The position numbers and the translations under genes were made by a program. 64,000 bases of DNA from Pseudomonas alcaligenes (GTDB taxonomy: Bacteria; Pseudomonadota; Gammaproteobacteria; Pseudomonadales; Pseudomonadaceae): the NCBI RefSeq assembly GCF_014490745.1, contig NZ_LZEU01000001.1, forward strand, positions 4,677,501-4,741,500, read 5' to 3'. Below the pieces are notes generated by a model. The model made no database searches and was not told where the DNA came from. It was given only the letters and a program-made list of their open reading frames with translations. The stretch's first letter is position 1. Each line of letters starts with the position of its first letter. Below, piece after piece: positions 1 to 10,872 of the stretch.

Positions 1-463
1 CGCCGGCACCGCTGTCGCCATGGCAGACCGCACATTGCTGGGCGTACAGAGGCGCGCCACGGGCCGGATCCGGGGTGATCGCCGGAGTCTGCCGCACCTG
101 GTACAGCTCGACCAGCTTGGCCGCCAGCTGACGGGCTTGGTGCGCCACCAGCGGGCCATCGGCGCGCTGTTCGACCTGGCTGCGCAGCTGCGCCACGCCT
201 TGCTCCAGCTCGGCACGCCCGGCATTGGCCGGCAGGGCGACGATCAGCCCCTGCAGTACGCCGAGAAATTCCAGCTGTTCACGGTATTCGGCCGGATCGA
301 CCACCTGACCGCCAGAGACCGTGGCGGGATAGTCGGCACCGAGATAGCCCAGCAGGTGCAGGGCCTGGGCACTGCCCGCGGCGGGCTCGGCCAGGGCCGA
401 CAGGCTGCACAGCAGAACGAACGGCAACAGCAGCCAGGCAAGAAGAGAACGGTTGTAAAACAT
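1..463 (-). CDS. Cytochrome c/FTR1 family iron permease, N-terminal part
   Basis: This is the first ~154 residues of a larger protein that continues past base 1. It opens with a hydrophobic signal peptide (MFYNRSLLAW...SALA). A segment characteristic of cytochrome c-FTR1 fusion permeases follows (ALHLLGYLGADYPATV, EYREQLEFLGVL). A c-type haem site, QCAVCH, lies close to the window edge. Known members couple a periplasmic c-type haem domain to an FTR1/EfeU-like iron-permease domain in the inner membrane. The permease domain itself is outside the window, so the fusion is inferred from the N-terminal family signature. The ATG at 463 precedes the signal peptide directly. Confidence 0.8.
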   Translation of the reverse strand, partial: MFYNRSLLAWLLLPFVLLCSLSALAEPAAGSAQALHLLGYLGADYPATVSGGQVVDPAEYREQLEFLGVLQGLIVALPANAGRAELEQGVAQLRSQVEQRADGPLVAHQARQLAAKLVELYQVRQTPAITPDPARGAPLYAQQCAVCHGDSGAG

Positions 464-633
464 GAATGCATCCCAAACAAGAATGGGTGGCATTAATTGT
501 TACCGTCCTAACGATTTCGCTCAAGCAGAATCGCAGGCCGTGGCCAAGCAGAAGACGAACAGACTGTTCGAAGAGCGGCCGGGAACCTTGGCCGGCTGGC
601 GCCGTCGCAGCCGGTGCCAGCCCCTTGCGCGGC

Positions 634-1266
634 TCAGGCGGCGGCGCGGCGCACGCTGGCGAGCAGCGCGGCGGCCAGCACGAACAGGCTGGAGAAGGTA
701 CGGTTCATCACGCGCTGCTGGCGCGGCGTGCGCAGGGCGCGCAGCACCCGCGCGGCGAGGCCGGTGTAGCCGGCCATGACGATCAGATCCACCGTGATCA
801 TGGTCACGCCCATGATCAGGTACTGCGCCAGCAGTGGCTCCTGCGGGTGGATGAACTGCGGCAACACGGCGAGCATGAACACCACCGCCTTGGGGTTGCT
901 GACGTTGACCAGGAAACCGCGCAGCACCAGGCTCAGCGGCCGGCCGATGGGGCGCTCGGCGGATTCCAGGCTCATGTCGCTGGGCAGCGCGCGCCATTGG
1001 CCGATAGCCAGCCACACCAGGTAGACCACGCCGAACCACTTGATCAGGCTGAAGGCCAGGGCCGAAGTCGAGAGAATCGCGCCGACCCCGGCGGCGACGA
1101 TGGCGATCTGCAGGGCCAGGCCGATCTGCAGGCCGAGGGCGTTCCAGTAGCCGCGCCAGAAGCCGTACTGCAGGCCGCTGGACATCGAGGCGATGGCGCC
1201 GGCGCCGGGCGACAGGCTGATCACCCAGCAGGCGACGAAGAAAGCGAGCCAGGTTTCCAGTGCCAT
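634..1266 (-). CDS. LysE/RhtB family amino-acid exporter
   Basis: A 210-residue polytopic inner-membrane protein with the LysE family layout. It begins MALETWLAFF, followed by the conserved SPGAGAIASMSSGL loop (family signature near residues 18-31). A central NVSNPKAVVFMLAVLPQF motif and a hydrophobic C-terminal helix follow. These proteins export amino acids or homoserine lactones by proton antiport; the substrate cannot be read from sequence. The start at 1266 is preceded by GAGG eight bases upstream. Earlier in-frame starts would put a non-hydrophobic tail ahead of the first helix. It is transcribed in the same direction as terC, but a hairpin separates the two genes. Confidence 0.88.
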   Translation of the reverse strand: MALETWLAFFVACWVISLSPGAGAIASMSSGLQYGFWRGYWNALGLQIGLALQIAIVAAGVGAILSTSALAFSLIKWFGVVYLVWLAIGQWRALPSDMSLESAERPIGRPLSLVLRGFLVNVSNPKAVVFMLAVLPQFIHPQEPLLAQYLIMGVTMITVDLIVMAGYTGLAARVLRALRTPRQQRVMNRTFSSLFVLAAALLASVRRAAA

Positions 1267-1284
1267 GGCGGGTACCTCAGAAAG

Positions 1285-1314
1285 CAAAAGGGGCAGGCCG
1301 TAAAGCCTACCCCT
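1285..1314 (-). terminator. Intrinsic terminator downstream of terC
   Basis: Read on the minus strand this is a GGGGTAGGC/GCCTGCCCC stem with a six-base loop, followed by TTTTGC. It lies between the terC stop and the LysE-family start, so it likely ends terC transcription and separates the two genes. Confidence 0.65.
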
Positions 1315-1339
1315 CCCGCTCACGCCTGCACAGTAGCAG

Positions 1340-2101
1340 TCAGTCCGGCGAACCCTTGCGCAACTGTACTGGTTCCTGCTCCTTGCCCTTGGCCAGGGCG
1401 CCGCGCAGGCGGATGTTGATCGCCTCCACTGCCAGGGAGAAGGCCATGGCGAAGTAGACGTAGCCTTTCGGGATATGCACTTCGAAGGCTTCGCCGATCA
1501 GCACGGTGCCGACCACGATGAGGAACGACAGCGCCAGCATCTTCAGCGACGGGTGCTTGTCGATGAAGGCGCTGATGGTGCTGGCCGACAGCATCATCAC
1601 GCCGACCGAGATGACGATGGCCGCCACCATCACCGGCACGTGCTGTACCAGGCCGACCGCGGTGATCACCGAGTCGAGACTGAAGACGATGTCGATGATG
1701 GCGATCTGCACAATGATGCCCATGAAGCCGTAGGCCTTCTTGCCACCGCCCTGCTGCGCCTCTTCGGCACCTTCCAGGCTGTGGAAGATTTCCATGGTGC
1801 TCTTGAACAGCAGGAACAGGCCGCCGAAGAACAGGATCAGGTCGCGCCCGGAAATACCGTGGCCCATGATGCTGAACAGATCGTTGGTCAGGCGCATCAC
1901 CCAGGTGATCGACAGCAGCAGCAGGATGCGCGTGCCCATCGCCAGCGCCAGGCCGAAGAAGCGCGCCTTGGGCTGCTGTTCGACCGGCAGGCGACTGACC
2001 AGGATCGAGATAAAGATGATGTTGTCGATGCCGAGGACAATCTCCAGGGCGGTCAGGGTGAGAAAGGCGACCCAGATTTCCGGGCTCATCAGCCATTCCA
2101 T
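1340..2101 (-). CDS. TerC family integral membrane protein
   Basis: A 253-residue membrane protein of the TerC family. The two family motifs are LEIVLGIDNIIFISIL near residues 19-34 and IDIVFSLDSVITAVG in the second half. Each carries the acidic residues thought to bind metal in the membrane. Family members act in manganese or calcium efflux and in tellurium resistance, and often metallate exported proteins. The Asp-containing motifs are intact. The gene starts 31 bases beyond the end of the ABC-F gene and runs in the same direction. A second in-frame ATG twelve bases further in (MSPEIW) is possible. The exact ion is not determinable from sequence. Confidence 0.9.
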   Translation of the reverse strand: MEWLMSPEIWVAFLTLTALEIVLGIDNIIFISILVSRLPVEQQPKARFFGLALAMGTRILLLLSITWVMRLTNDLFSIMGHGISGRDLILFFGGLFLLFKSTMEIFHSLEGAEEAQQGGGKKAYGFMGIIVQIAIIDIVFSLDSVITAVGLVQHVPVMVAAIVISVGVMMLSASTISAFIDKHPSLKMLALSFLIVVGTVLIGEAFEVHIPKGYVYFAMAFSLAVEAINIRLRGALAKGKEQEPVQLRKGSPD

Positions 2102-2132
2102 AGTGTTTGCCTCAGTGGTTGAGTGAATGCGT

Positions 2133-4043
<1,911 letters not shown>

Positions 4044-4093
4044 AATGGCCGCGGAGTCTACCAGCTTCGCCCCGCCATCGCCTGGAGAGCCGC

Positions 4094-4555
4094 ATGCCTT
4101 CTGACCTGTGGAGTTTTGCCAGTTGTTGCTATGCCCGTCCCGGGGTGGAAGCCGCCTGCCTGCAGCTGCAGGCGCAGGGGGCGGATGTCTGCCTGCTGCT
4201 GTGCGGCCTGTGGCTGGAACAGCGCGGCGTGGACTGCAGCGACGAACGTCGGCAGCAGCTGGTGGCGATCAGTGAACCCTGGCAACGCCAGGTCATCTGT
4301 CCGTTGCGCGAGCTGCGCCAGGGCTGGCGTGCGGCAGCCCAGCTCGACGCTGTGCAGTTGCGTCTGCGCGAACAGATCAAGGCTATGGAACTGGAGGCGG
4401 AGCGCGAACTCTTGGCGCGCCTGGAGCGCCTGGCGGGAGACTGGCCAACCCGGGCCGACCAACAGTCGGCCTGGCTGGAAGCGTTAAGCGGTGTGGCGGC
4501 TACAACATGCCGCGACGCGCTGCAGCTGCTGCGCGCCGCGGCAACTCCGACTTAA
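4094..4555 (+). CDS. TIGR02444 family protein
   Basis: A 153-residue soluble protein matching the uncharacterised TIGR02444 family. The recognisable N-terminus is LWSFASCCYARPGVEAACL, followed by DVCLLLCGLWLEQRG and a helical C-terminal half. No catalytic motif is visible and no function is known. It is divergent from the ABC-F gene, with 50 bases between the starts. Its 3' end overlaps the algP stop by four bases in convergent orientation, so both transcripts must run through each other's tail. Confidence 0.8.
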   Translation: MPSDLWSFASCCYARPGVEAACLQLQAQGADVCLLLCGLWLEQRGVDCSDERRQQLVAISEPWQRQVICPLRELRQGWRAAAQLDAVQLRLREQIKAMELEAERELLARLERLAGDWPTRADQQSAWLEALSGVAATTCRDALQLLRAAATPT

Positions 4556-5646
4556 GCGCTGGCCGGCGGCGTGCTGCCATTGCTGGCGGCAGGAGCGGCA
4601 GCCGGTGCGGCCGGTGCGGCAGCAGGAGCCACAGCCGGCTTGGCGGCCGGTTTGGCTGCTGGCTTGGCGGCGGCAGGCTTGGCCGCCGGGGCCTTCTTCG
4701 CGGCCGGCTTGGCAGCAACCGGTTTAGCCACTGGCTTGGCCGGGGCCTTGGCAGCCGCTGGCTTGGCGGCTGGCTTGGCTGCAGCCGGTTTGGCAGCGGC
4801 CGCGCTCGGTGCCTTGGCAGCAGGTTTGGCCGCGGGCTTAGCCGCCGGTTTGGCAGCAACTGGTTTCTTCGCTACCGCCGGTTTGGCAGCAGGTTTAGCG
4901 GCGGGCTTGCTCGCTGCTTTCGCGGCCGGCATGGCTGCCGGTTTAGCGGCGGGCTTGGCGGCGGGTTTAGCCGCCGGCTTGGCAGCTGCCACCGGTTTCT
5001 TCGCAGCGGGCTTGGCTGCGGCTTTGGCGGCTGGCTTGGCAGCCGGTTTAGCCGCGGGCTTGGCCGGCGCCTTGGCGGCAGCCGGTTTGGCGGCGCTGGC
5101 GGCTTTCTTCACGGCGGGTTTGGCGGCGGCTTTCACCGGAGCCTTGGCGGCCGGTTTGGCAGCAGGCTTGGCTGCCGGTTTGGCGGCGACCTTGGCAGCG
5201 GGTTTGGCCGCCGGCTTCGCAGCCGGTTTGGCGGCCACTGCGGCGCGGCTGCTCAGTGCCTTGCTCGCCGCTTCGCGCACCTTGCCGACACCCTGGGCCA
5301 GTTTCAGGCTTTCCTGGGCATCACGTTTGAGTTGCACGATGTAGCTGCGGGTCTCGGTCTGACGAGCCTTGAGGCCGTCGAGCAACTCTTCCAGCTCGCT
5401 CACTGCAGCCTTGGCTTTTTCCTGTGCCTTGGCCTTGCCGGCCTTGGCTGCTTCCTGCAGCTTGGTGCGAGTTTCGTGCAGTTTTTCCTGCGCCTTGCCA
5501 CGCTGCTTTTCCAGCTTGGTCAACAGTTCCTCGGCCTCGACCAGAGCCTGCGAGCAGGCCTTTTCCAAATGTTCAAGCAGGCTGTGGGAGAGTTGCTGAA
5601 GCAGATGCAAAGGGGTGCTAACGGACTTCTTATTGTTGGTCGGCAT
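4552..5646 (-). CDS. algP: AlgP histone H1-like transcriptional regulator
   Basis: A 364-residue protein with an N-terminal domain of ~130 residues (LLQQLSHSLLEHLEKACSQ, then coiled-coil-like Lys/Glu/Gln segments). The remaining ~230 residues are almost entirely reiterated KPAA tetrapeptides, interrupted by short variants such as KKPVAA and KAPAK. This is the known AlgP layout, in which the tail resembles histone H1 and binds DNA to stimulate algD transcription in P. aeruginosa. The repeat DNA is GC-rich and recombination-prone, so repeat number probably varies between isolates. The neighbouring algQ and downstream algR-algZ place it in the usual alginate regulatory neighbourhood. Confidence 0.93.
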   Translation of the reverse strand: MPTNNKKSVSTPLHLLQQLSHSLLEHLEKACSQALVEAEELLTKLEKQRGKAQEKLHETRTKLQEAAKAGKAKAQEKAKAAVSELEELLDGLKARQTETRSYIVQLKRDAQESLKLAQGVGKVREAASKALSSRAAVAAKPAAKPAAKPAAKVAAKPAAKPAAKPAAKAPVKAAAKPAVKKAASAAKPAAAKAPAKPAAKPAAKPAAKAAAKPAAKKPVAAAKPAAKPAAKPAAKPAAMPAAKAASKPAAKPAAKPAVAKKPVAAKPAAKPAAKPAAKAPSAAAAKPAAAKPAAKPAAAKAPAKPVAKPVAAKPAAKKAPAAKPAAAKPAAKPAAKPAVAPAAAPAAPAAAPAASNGSTPPASA

Positions 5647-5772
5647 GACGGCCTCCTAACGGACGTTGGTGACCCCATACTAGACGCCTGATTCGCCCGT
5701 CGCTAGCACCTGCATTGAGTCGCGTGCAACTACAGGCATAATCGCCGGCGAATTTCCGCGGAGACCCGATCC

Positions 5773-6423
5773 ATGTTGCGCTTCTCGCTGCTGTTGCTCT
5801 GCCTGTTTTCCAGCCTGTCACAGGCCGCCCAGCAGGACGAAGATCTGGCCTACAGCATGGGCGTGCGCCTGGGCGAAAGGCTGCGCAGCGAGATGCCTAG
5901 CCTGCGGCTCGAAGCCCTGCTCGACGGTCTGCGCCAGGCCTATCGCGACGAGCCGCTGCGCCTGCCGCCGGAGCAAATCGAACAGCTGCTGGATGCCCAC
6001 GAAGCGCAGCTGGCCAAGCAGGCGGAAAGCACCCGACGCGAACAGGCGAGCGTGGCCGAGGGACGTTTTCTCGCCCGCGAAAAATCCCAGCCCGGAGTGC
6101 GCGAACTGGCCGGCGGCGTACTGGTGCGCGAACTGCACGCCGGTCACGGAGAGCAGCCGCAGGCAAGCAGCCGGGTGCGGGTCAATTACCGCGGCGAACT
6201 GGCCGACGGCAGTCTGTTCGACCAGAGCGAAGGGCCGCAGTGGTTCCGTCTGAACGCACTGATTCCCGGCTGGCAGACCGCGTTGCGGGCCATGCCAGTG
6301 GGGGCGAAATGGCGGGTGGTGATTCCAGCGGCACAGGGCTATGGCCATGAAGGCGCCGGCGATCTGATTCCGCCGGATGCACCGCTGGTGTTCGAGGTGG
6401 AGTTGCTGGACGTCGCCCGCTGA
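5773..6423 (+). CDS. FKBP-type peptidyl-prolyl isomerase, exported
   Basis: A 216-residue protein with a cleavable signal peptide (MLRFSLLLLCLFSSLSQA). A helical FKBP N-terminal dimerisation region (YSMGVRLGERL...) runs to about residue 110. The FKBP domain has VRVNYRGELADGSLFDQS, PGWQTALRAMPVGAKW and the terminal PDAPLVFEVELLDV. It should catalyse prolyl isomerisation and chaperone proteins in the periplasm. The family is FklB/FkpA/Mip-like. It is divergent from algP across 126 bases that must hold both promoters, and convergent with algQ across an 18-base gap. Confidence 0.9.
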   Translation: MLRFSLLLLCLFSSLSQAAQQDEDLAYSMGVRLGERLRSEMPSLRLEALLDGLRQAYRDEPLRLPPEQIEQLLDAHEAQLAKQAESTRREQASVAEGRFLAREKSQPGVRELAGGVLVRELHAGHGEQPQASSRVRVNYRGELADGSLFDQSEGPQWFRLNALIPGWQTALRAMPVGAKWRVVIPAAQGYGHEGAGDLIPPDAPLVFEVELLDVAR

Positions 6424-6441
6424 GGTCGACGTCCACCGTAC

Positions 6442-6915
6442 TCAGAGCGGGGCGACAGCCTGGTGCTGATGCGAGGTGTGCAGCACCTCGATCAGGCAGT
6501 CTTCCAGTTCGAAGCGCTCGTGCAGCAACTGCCCCAGACGCTTCAGCTCGGCCACCAGGGACGTGGCGTCACGGCAGTCGCCGTTGTCGCAGCGATCGTT
6601 GAAGGCCAGCGCCACTTCGGTGATGGCTTCGATGCGCGGGTAGATCTGCTTGGCCAGCTCCAGGCCGCGCTGGTCGCCGAAGGTCTTGGCCTCGGCGGTC
6701 AGCTGCTCATAGACCTCGAAGTGACCGGCCGACACATAGTCGACGAGGATCTGGCAGAAGCGCTGCAGGTCTTCGGCATTGGCCGCCGGCGCGGAAGGTT
6801 TGTCGCTCAACGCGGCAAAGGCGCTCACCAGTTCGTGACGCTCCTGCAGCCAGCGGTCGATCAGCTGGTGTACTCCACCCCAACGTTCCTGGGCGTTCTG
6901 GCAGCTCTCGAGCAT
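6442..6915 (-). CDS. algQ: AlgQ/Rsd anti-sigma-70 factor
   Basis: A 157-residue all-helical protein matching Rsd/AlgQ from end to end: [29 protein letters not shown] at the N-terminus, then FEVYEQL and [16 protein letters not shown]. Rsd-family proteins bind region 4 of the housekeeping sigma factor and shift RNA polymerase toward alternative sigma factors. In P. aeruginosa AlgQ also promotes alginate production and siderophore gene expression. The conserved order algP, FKBP gene, algQ, dsbB supports the call. Over 200 bases without a gene lie between its start and dsbB and should hold its promoter. Confidence 0.93.
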   Translation of the reverse strand: MLESCQNAQERWGGVHQLIDRWLQERHELVSAFAALSDKPSAPAANAEDLQRFCQILVDYVSAGHFEVYEQLTAEAKTFGDQRGLELAKQIYPRIEAITEVALAFNDRCDNGDCRDATSLVAELKRLGQLLHERFELEDCLIEVLHTSHQHQAVAPL

Positions 6916-7090
6916 GATGTCCTCACTTCCCTACTGGTGAATGCTGGTGTCACGCAGCCCCGAGCCGATTTTTTGGCAACTTGGGCAGCCTTGGAAAAAC
7001 ACCCGGCGAAGCGCCGGATTACTGACGAGGCGTTGGGCCAGAGTATTCCCGCCCGCCTCCAGCTTCAAGTCACCTTGATCGGGAATTTGC

Positions 7091-7117
7091 CCCACGCCGT
7101 GATTTCCGCGGCGTGGG
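7091..7117 (-). terminator. Hairpin downstream of dsbB
   Basis: A perfect nine-base-pair stem, CCCACGCCG/CGGCGTGGG, with a nine-base loop, starting 16 bases past the dsbB stop. On the minus strand it is followed by GGCAAATTCC, which has only a weak T-run. It is plausible as a terminator or as an mRNA-stabilising 3' hairpin. Confidence 0.5.
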
Positions 7118-7132
7118 CGGCACGCTGCGCCA

Positions 7133-7624
7133 TCAGTTGCGGCGCAGCAGCTGCAGCAGGCTGAACAGAATCATCCCGGCGAAGGCCAGCAGGCTCCACT
7201 CCGGCACGCTCATGCCGAACAGCGTCCAGGTCACCTCGGCGCAATCGGCGGTGCCATGGAACACCAGGCGCACGATTTCCTGCAGCGGCAGGGCTTCCAT
7301 CATGAATTCCAGGCTCGGCAGGCAGGCTTCCAGCTGATCGGCCGGTACGCTCTGCAGCCAGACCTGGCGGGCAGCGGTACCGGCGCCGCCGATGGCGCAC
7401 AGCAGCGCCAGCAGCGCATACAGGCGCCGCCCGCGGGAAGCCGGGCCGTGGATGGCGGCGATCAGGCAGATCACGGCGAAGAGCACAACGAAGATGCGCT
7501 GCACGATGCACATCGGGCAGGGTTCCAGCCCGACCACATGCTCCAGGTAAAGGGCCCCGCCCATCAGGGCCAGGCAGCCGATAAAGGCGATGAGGAACAG
7601 CGAACGCGGGGTGGCCAGCGCCAT
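7133..7624 (-). CDS. dsbB: DsbB-family disulfide bond formation protein (DsbH)
   Basis: A 163-residue inner-membrane protein with four predicted helices. It carries both redox cysteine pairs of DsbB: CPMC in the first periplasmic loop (LEPCPMCIVQR), and a Cys-x(n)-Cys pair in the second loop (LEACLPSLEFM, TADCAEVTW). It reoxidises DsbA and passes electrons to quinones. Pseudomonas has two DsbB paralogues; the one next to hemY is called DsbH in P. aeruginosa. The ATG at 7624 places the first helix directly at the N-terminus, whereas upstream in-frame starts would add an unrelated hydrophilic tail. Confidence 0.9.
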   Translation of the reverse strand: MALATPRSLFLIAFIGCLALMGGALYLEHVVGLEPCPMCIVQRIFVVLFAVICLIAAIHGPASRGRRLYALLALLCAIGGAGTAARQVWLQSVPADQLEACLPSLEFMMEALPLQEIVRLVFHGTADCAEVTWTLFGMSVPEWSLLAFAGMILFSLLQLLRRN

Positions 7625-7740
7625 GGGAACTCCGATGCGGCGGGAAGGAGGAAAGGCGGTACGGTAGAGGAAAGCGCGGCGGGCTTTCAAGGCGCCGTGC
7701 GACACCTCGTCCGTGACCAGGTGCCGCACGTCTGCCGGGA

Positions 7741-8976
7741 TCACACCGGCGTCGGCTGGGGCAGCTCGGGCAGGCGCTGGCCCTGCAGGGCGAGGCTCTC
7801 CTCGAACAGCTGGTTGCTCGCCTGCAGCTCACCCTGGCGGGCCAGCAGGCGCGCCAGCTCGGCGCAGGTCTCGGCGCTGCGCGCCTGCTGCAGGCTGAGC
7901 TCGAAGTACTCCTGGGCCTTGCCCCACAGCTGGTTCTGCAGGCACAGGCGGCCCAGGCACAGCAGCAGCTGCGGATCGTCCGGCTGCTGGCGCAGCAGCG
8001 CCTCGGCCGTTTGCAGCTGACGCGCCGGATCGCTGCCACGCTGCAGGCCATAGAGCTGCACCAGGCGGCTGTCATAGGTCTGCTTGAGTGCCTTGCGCAG
8101 CACCGTCTCGGCCTCTTCCTCGGCGCCCAGCGCGTGCAGCTGCGCGACATAGGCGGCCAGCAGCTCGGGGTCGCTGCGCTGCGCCGCAGACAGCTGCTGC
8201 CAGGCCGCGGAGAGCGGCTGCAGGGCGGTCTCGCCACGCTCCAGCCCGGCCTCGCCGGCCGCGCCCAGGCGCACCCGCCAGACCTCACGCTCCAGGCTGG
8301 CCAGCTCCTCGCCGGCCAGCACCTTGCCCTTGCGCAGCTCGGGCAGCAACTCCAGCAGGGCCGCCCAGTCGCCGCGCGCCAGCAGCAGACGCTGCAACTG
8401 GCGCAGCACATGGCGATGCTGCGGATGGCGCGCGCGCATGGCCTGCAGGGTTTCCTGCGCCCCAGCGAGATCGCCACGGGCCTGCTGCAGTTCGGCATGG
8501 CTCAGGGCAATCGCCAGCTCGGCCTGCGGCTGGCGCTGCAGGGCGCGCTCGAGGAATGCGTCGCTCTCGGCGTAGCGCCCCAGCTTGTTGGCCGCGCGGG
8601 CCGCCCCCAGGTAATGCAGAAGCGGCTGGCGCTCGCCTTCGGCCGCCCGCTGCAGATGGCGCATGGCACGCTCCCAGCGGCCCTCGGCCAGATCCAGCAG
8701 GCCCTTGTCGGCCGACAGCTGGGCGCGCCGGCCATGGTTGCGCTGCGACCAGGGATTGACCAGTCCGCCCGAGGCGCGCAGCAGCCGCCAGCCCCAGCGC
8801 AGGGCATGGAACAGCAGCCAGGCCAGCCCGACCAGGAACAGGAACACCCACAGGCTGGACTCGTAGCGCAGGCCCTTCCAGGCGATCAGCACATAGCCGC
8901 TGTGCTCGGCGATGGCCAGGCCGAGCAGGGTGGCGGTGGCCACCACCAGAAGCAGGAGGAGGATGGCGCGGATCAT
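7741..8976 (-). CDS. hemY: HemY haem-biosynthesis-associated TPR membrane protein
   Basis: A 411-residue protein with two N-terminal transmembrane helices (MIRAILLLLLVVATATLLGL, and LWVFLFLVGLAWLLFHAL near residues 42-59). A long periplasm-facing or membrane-proximal domain of TPR-like helical pairs follows. This is the gammaproteobacterial HemY family, which is not the protoporphyrinogen oxidase of the same name in Bacillus. Its exact role in haem synthesis is uncertain, but it is consistently co-transcribed with hemC, hemD and hemX. Its start overlaps the hemX stop by four bases (ATGA), indicating translational coupling. Confidence 0.92.
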   Translation of the reverse strand: MIRAILLLLLVVATATLLGLAIAEHSGYVLIAWKGLRYESSLWVFLFLVGLAWLLFHALRWGWRLLRASGGLVNPWSQRNHGRRAQLSADKGLLDLAEGRWERAMRHLQRAAEGERQPLLHYLGAARAANKLGRYAESDAFLERALQRQPQAELAIALSHAELQQARGDLAGAQETLQAMRARHPQHRHVLRQLQRLLLARGDWAALLELLPELRKGKVLAGEELASLEREVWRVRLGAAGEAGLERGETALQPLSAAWQQLSAAQRSDPELLAAYVAQLHALGAEEEAETVLRKALKQTYDSRLVQLYGLQRGSDPARQLQTAEALLRQQPDDPQLLLCLGRLCLQNQLWGKAQEYFELSLQQARSAETCAELARLLARQGELQASNQLFEESLALQGQRLPELPQPTPV

Positions 8977-10073
8977 TGCCCGCCCTCCTCGAGCGCCGGC
9001 GCGGCGTCGTCCGGCATCAGGGCGCTGGCCTCACGCTGCTTGAGGTAGGCCTGCAGGGTATTGAGCGCGGCATCCAGCTTCGGCAGCTCGGCGACCACCG
9101 GCTGCCGGTCGAGCTCGCCGATGCGCTGCTGCATCGCCTTGACCGCCTGATTGTCGCGGTCGAAGTAGCTGTCGAGCACCTCGTGGGCCGAGGCCAGCGC
9201 CTGGCGGTAAACCTCCGGCTGGGCGTTGAGGGCCGCCCACTGGGCCTGTTCCAGGGCCAGGGCCAGGGTCAGGCGCACCTGCGCCAGGCTCTGCCCGGCC
9301 AGCTGCGGGCGCACGTCCTGGTCGGCATGCAGGTCGAGGCGCACATAGCGCGACAGCTCGGCCCAGAGGTCGGCCCAGCGGCTGCTGTCACTGGCCGTGA
9401 CCGTGCTCTCGGTCTCGGCGGGGAGGATGTATTCGGGCGCCAGCATCTGCAGCTGGGCGACCTGCCCGCGCAGGGCGCCGAGCTGCAGGAACAACCCGCT
9501 GCGGTCGACCTGCGGCAGGCTGCGCAGGGCCTCCAGCACCTTGATCAGCTCGCCGCGGGCGGCGAATGCCTGAGGATCGTCCTGGGCCTTCAGGATGTCG
9601 TCGGCGCCCTGCACCAGGGCGGTGGCGCTGGCCACGTCCTGTAGCGCACTGAGGCGCAGCATGGCCAGGCGCAGCAGGTGCTCGGCCTCGGCCAGGCGCC
9701 AGTCCTCGCGACTCTTGCCGAGCACGCTGGCAAGGTTCTGCGCCAGGCGCTGCTGCTCGCCCTGCAGGCTTACCAGCAGGTCGCGCTGGGTGGCCAGCTC
9801 ATCCGCCGTGGGCAAACCCGCCAGGCGCTTGGCGACATGCTCTTCGCTCGCCTTGACGCGCTCCTGGGCGGCTTCGCCGGCCTGCCGGAACTCGCTCAGC
9901 TGCCGTGCGGCCTGCGCCTGCTGCTGATACAGCTGCCAGCTGCTCCAGCCGGCAGCGCCGAGGGCGGCGGCGGCCAGCAGCAGGGCCAGCCCGGCCAGGC
10001 CACGGCCCGGGGCCTTGGGTGCGGTGGTCGCTTGCGGAGTCGCTTCGATGTTCTGCGGGGCTGTTTCGCTCAC
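8973..10073 (-). CDS. hemX: HemX-like membrane protein of the hem operon
   Basis: A 366-residue protein with a short cytoplasmic Pro/Thr/Ala-rich leader and a single transmembrane helix (GLAGLALLLAAAALGAAGWSS, near residues 24-44). A long coiled-coil and helical extracytoplasmic domain follows (QAARQLSEFRQAGEAAQERV...). The family is annotated as HemX or, misleadingly, uroporphyrinogen-III C-methyltransferase. No SAM-binding methyltransferase motif is visible here. It sits 16 bases downstream of hemD and overlaps hemY, so it belongs to the hem operon. Its biochemical function is unproven. Confidence 0.9.
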   Translation of the reverse strand: MSETAPQNIEATPQATTAPKAPGRGLAGLALLLAAAALGAAGWSSWQLYQQQAQAARQLSEFRQAGEAAQERVKASEEHVAKRLAGLPTADELATQRDLLVSLQGEQQRLAQNLASVLGKSREDWRLAEAEHLLRLAMLRLSALQDVASATALVQGADDILKAQDDPQAFAARGELIKVLEALRSLPQVDRSGLFLQLGALRGQVAQLQMLAPEYILPAETESTVTASDSSRWADLWAELSRYVRLDLHADQDVRPQLAGQSLAQVRLTLALALEQAQWAALNAQPEVYRQALASAHEVLDSYFDRDNQAVKAMQQRIGELDRQPVVAELPKLDAALNTLQAYLKQREASALMPDDAAPALEEGGQ

Positions 10074-10089
10074 GTGTCCTTCCTTTGCA

Positions 10090-10872
10090 TCAGAGAGTCG
10101 GCGCCGGGCTTGCGCCCAGGGCCGTCAGCACAGCCGCAGCATGGACGCCGCGACAATCGATGGGCTGCCGGGCACCGGCCGCACGCGCCAGTTCGGCAAC
10201 CCGCGGGCTGGGCACCAGCAAGGGTAGCCGAGCCAGCTCCGGCCAGGCATCGCCAGCCAGCTGGCACAGGTGTTCGAGCCCCTGCGCACTGCTGACCAGC
10301 AGGGCGTTCAGTTGTTCCCCGCGCACCCGCTGCAGCAGGGCATCGGCCGGATAGCTCGGCAGCACGCGGCGATACAGTTGCAGATAATCCACCATCACGC
10401 CACGTTCGCGTAGGGTCTCGGCGAGCAGCTCGCGCCCCCCCTCGCCACGCAGGATCAGCACCCGCGGCGCAGCGCCGGCCAGCGCCTGACGCAGCTGCGG
10501 CAGGGCCAGCAGCGCCTCGCTGTCGTCGCCGCTGGCCGGGTAGCAGGCGGCCAGGCCATGGGGCGTCAGGTAGGCATCGAGCAGCTGCGCGGTGCCGGCG
10601 CCGACGCTGAACCAGCACTGCCCAGCCGGCGGCTGCGGCCAGACCTGCTGGATCAGTTCCAGGCCAAGGCGCGCGGCCGGCTTGCTGACCACGATCAGCG
10701 CGTTGTAGCGCCCGAGGTCGGCAAGCAGGGCGCGCTGCTCCGGGGTCGGCGCCAGCGCTTCGATTTCCAGCAGTGGCAGGCTGCTGCTGAACACCCCGGC
10801 AGCGGCCAGGGCCGTAGACAGTGCCGCGTTCTCCGCGGCCGGACGGGTCAGCAGCAGGCGCCAGCCGGTCAC
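10090..10872 (-). CDS. hemD: Uroporphyrinogen-III synthase
   Basis: A 260-residue cytosolic enzyme that cyclises hydroxymethylbilane to uroporphyrinogen III with inversion of ring D. The family is low in sequence conservation, but the opening ([16 protein letters not shown]) and the motifs [25 protein letters not shown] and [12 protein letters not shown] are typical. The start is GTG at 10872, inside a GTGA overlap with the hemC stop. This is the expected coupling between consecutive pathway enzymes. No Met codon nearer than this gives a full-length first beta strand. Confidence 0.92.
   Translation of the reverse strand: MTGWRLLLTRPAAENAALSTALAAAGVFSSSLPLLEIEALAPTPEQRALLADLGRYNALIVVSKPAARLGLELIQQVWPQPPAGQCWFSVGAGTAQLLDAYLTPHGLAACYPASGDDSEALLALPQLRQALAGAAPRVLILRGEGGRELLAETLRERGVMVDYLQLYRRVLPSYPADALLQRVRGEQLNALLVSSAQGLEHLCQLAGDAWPELARLPLLVPSPRVAELARAAGARQPIDCRGVHAAAVLTALGASPAPTL

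Noticed and set aside
4571..5344. Plus-strand alanine/glycine-rich frames opposite algP
   Set aside because: They are the complement of the KPAA repeats and have no independent support.
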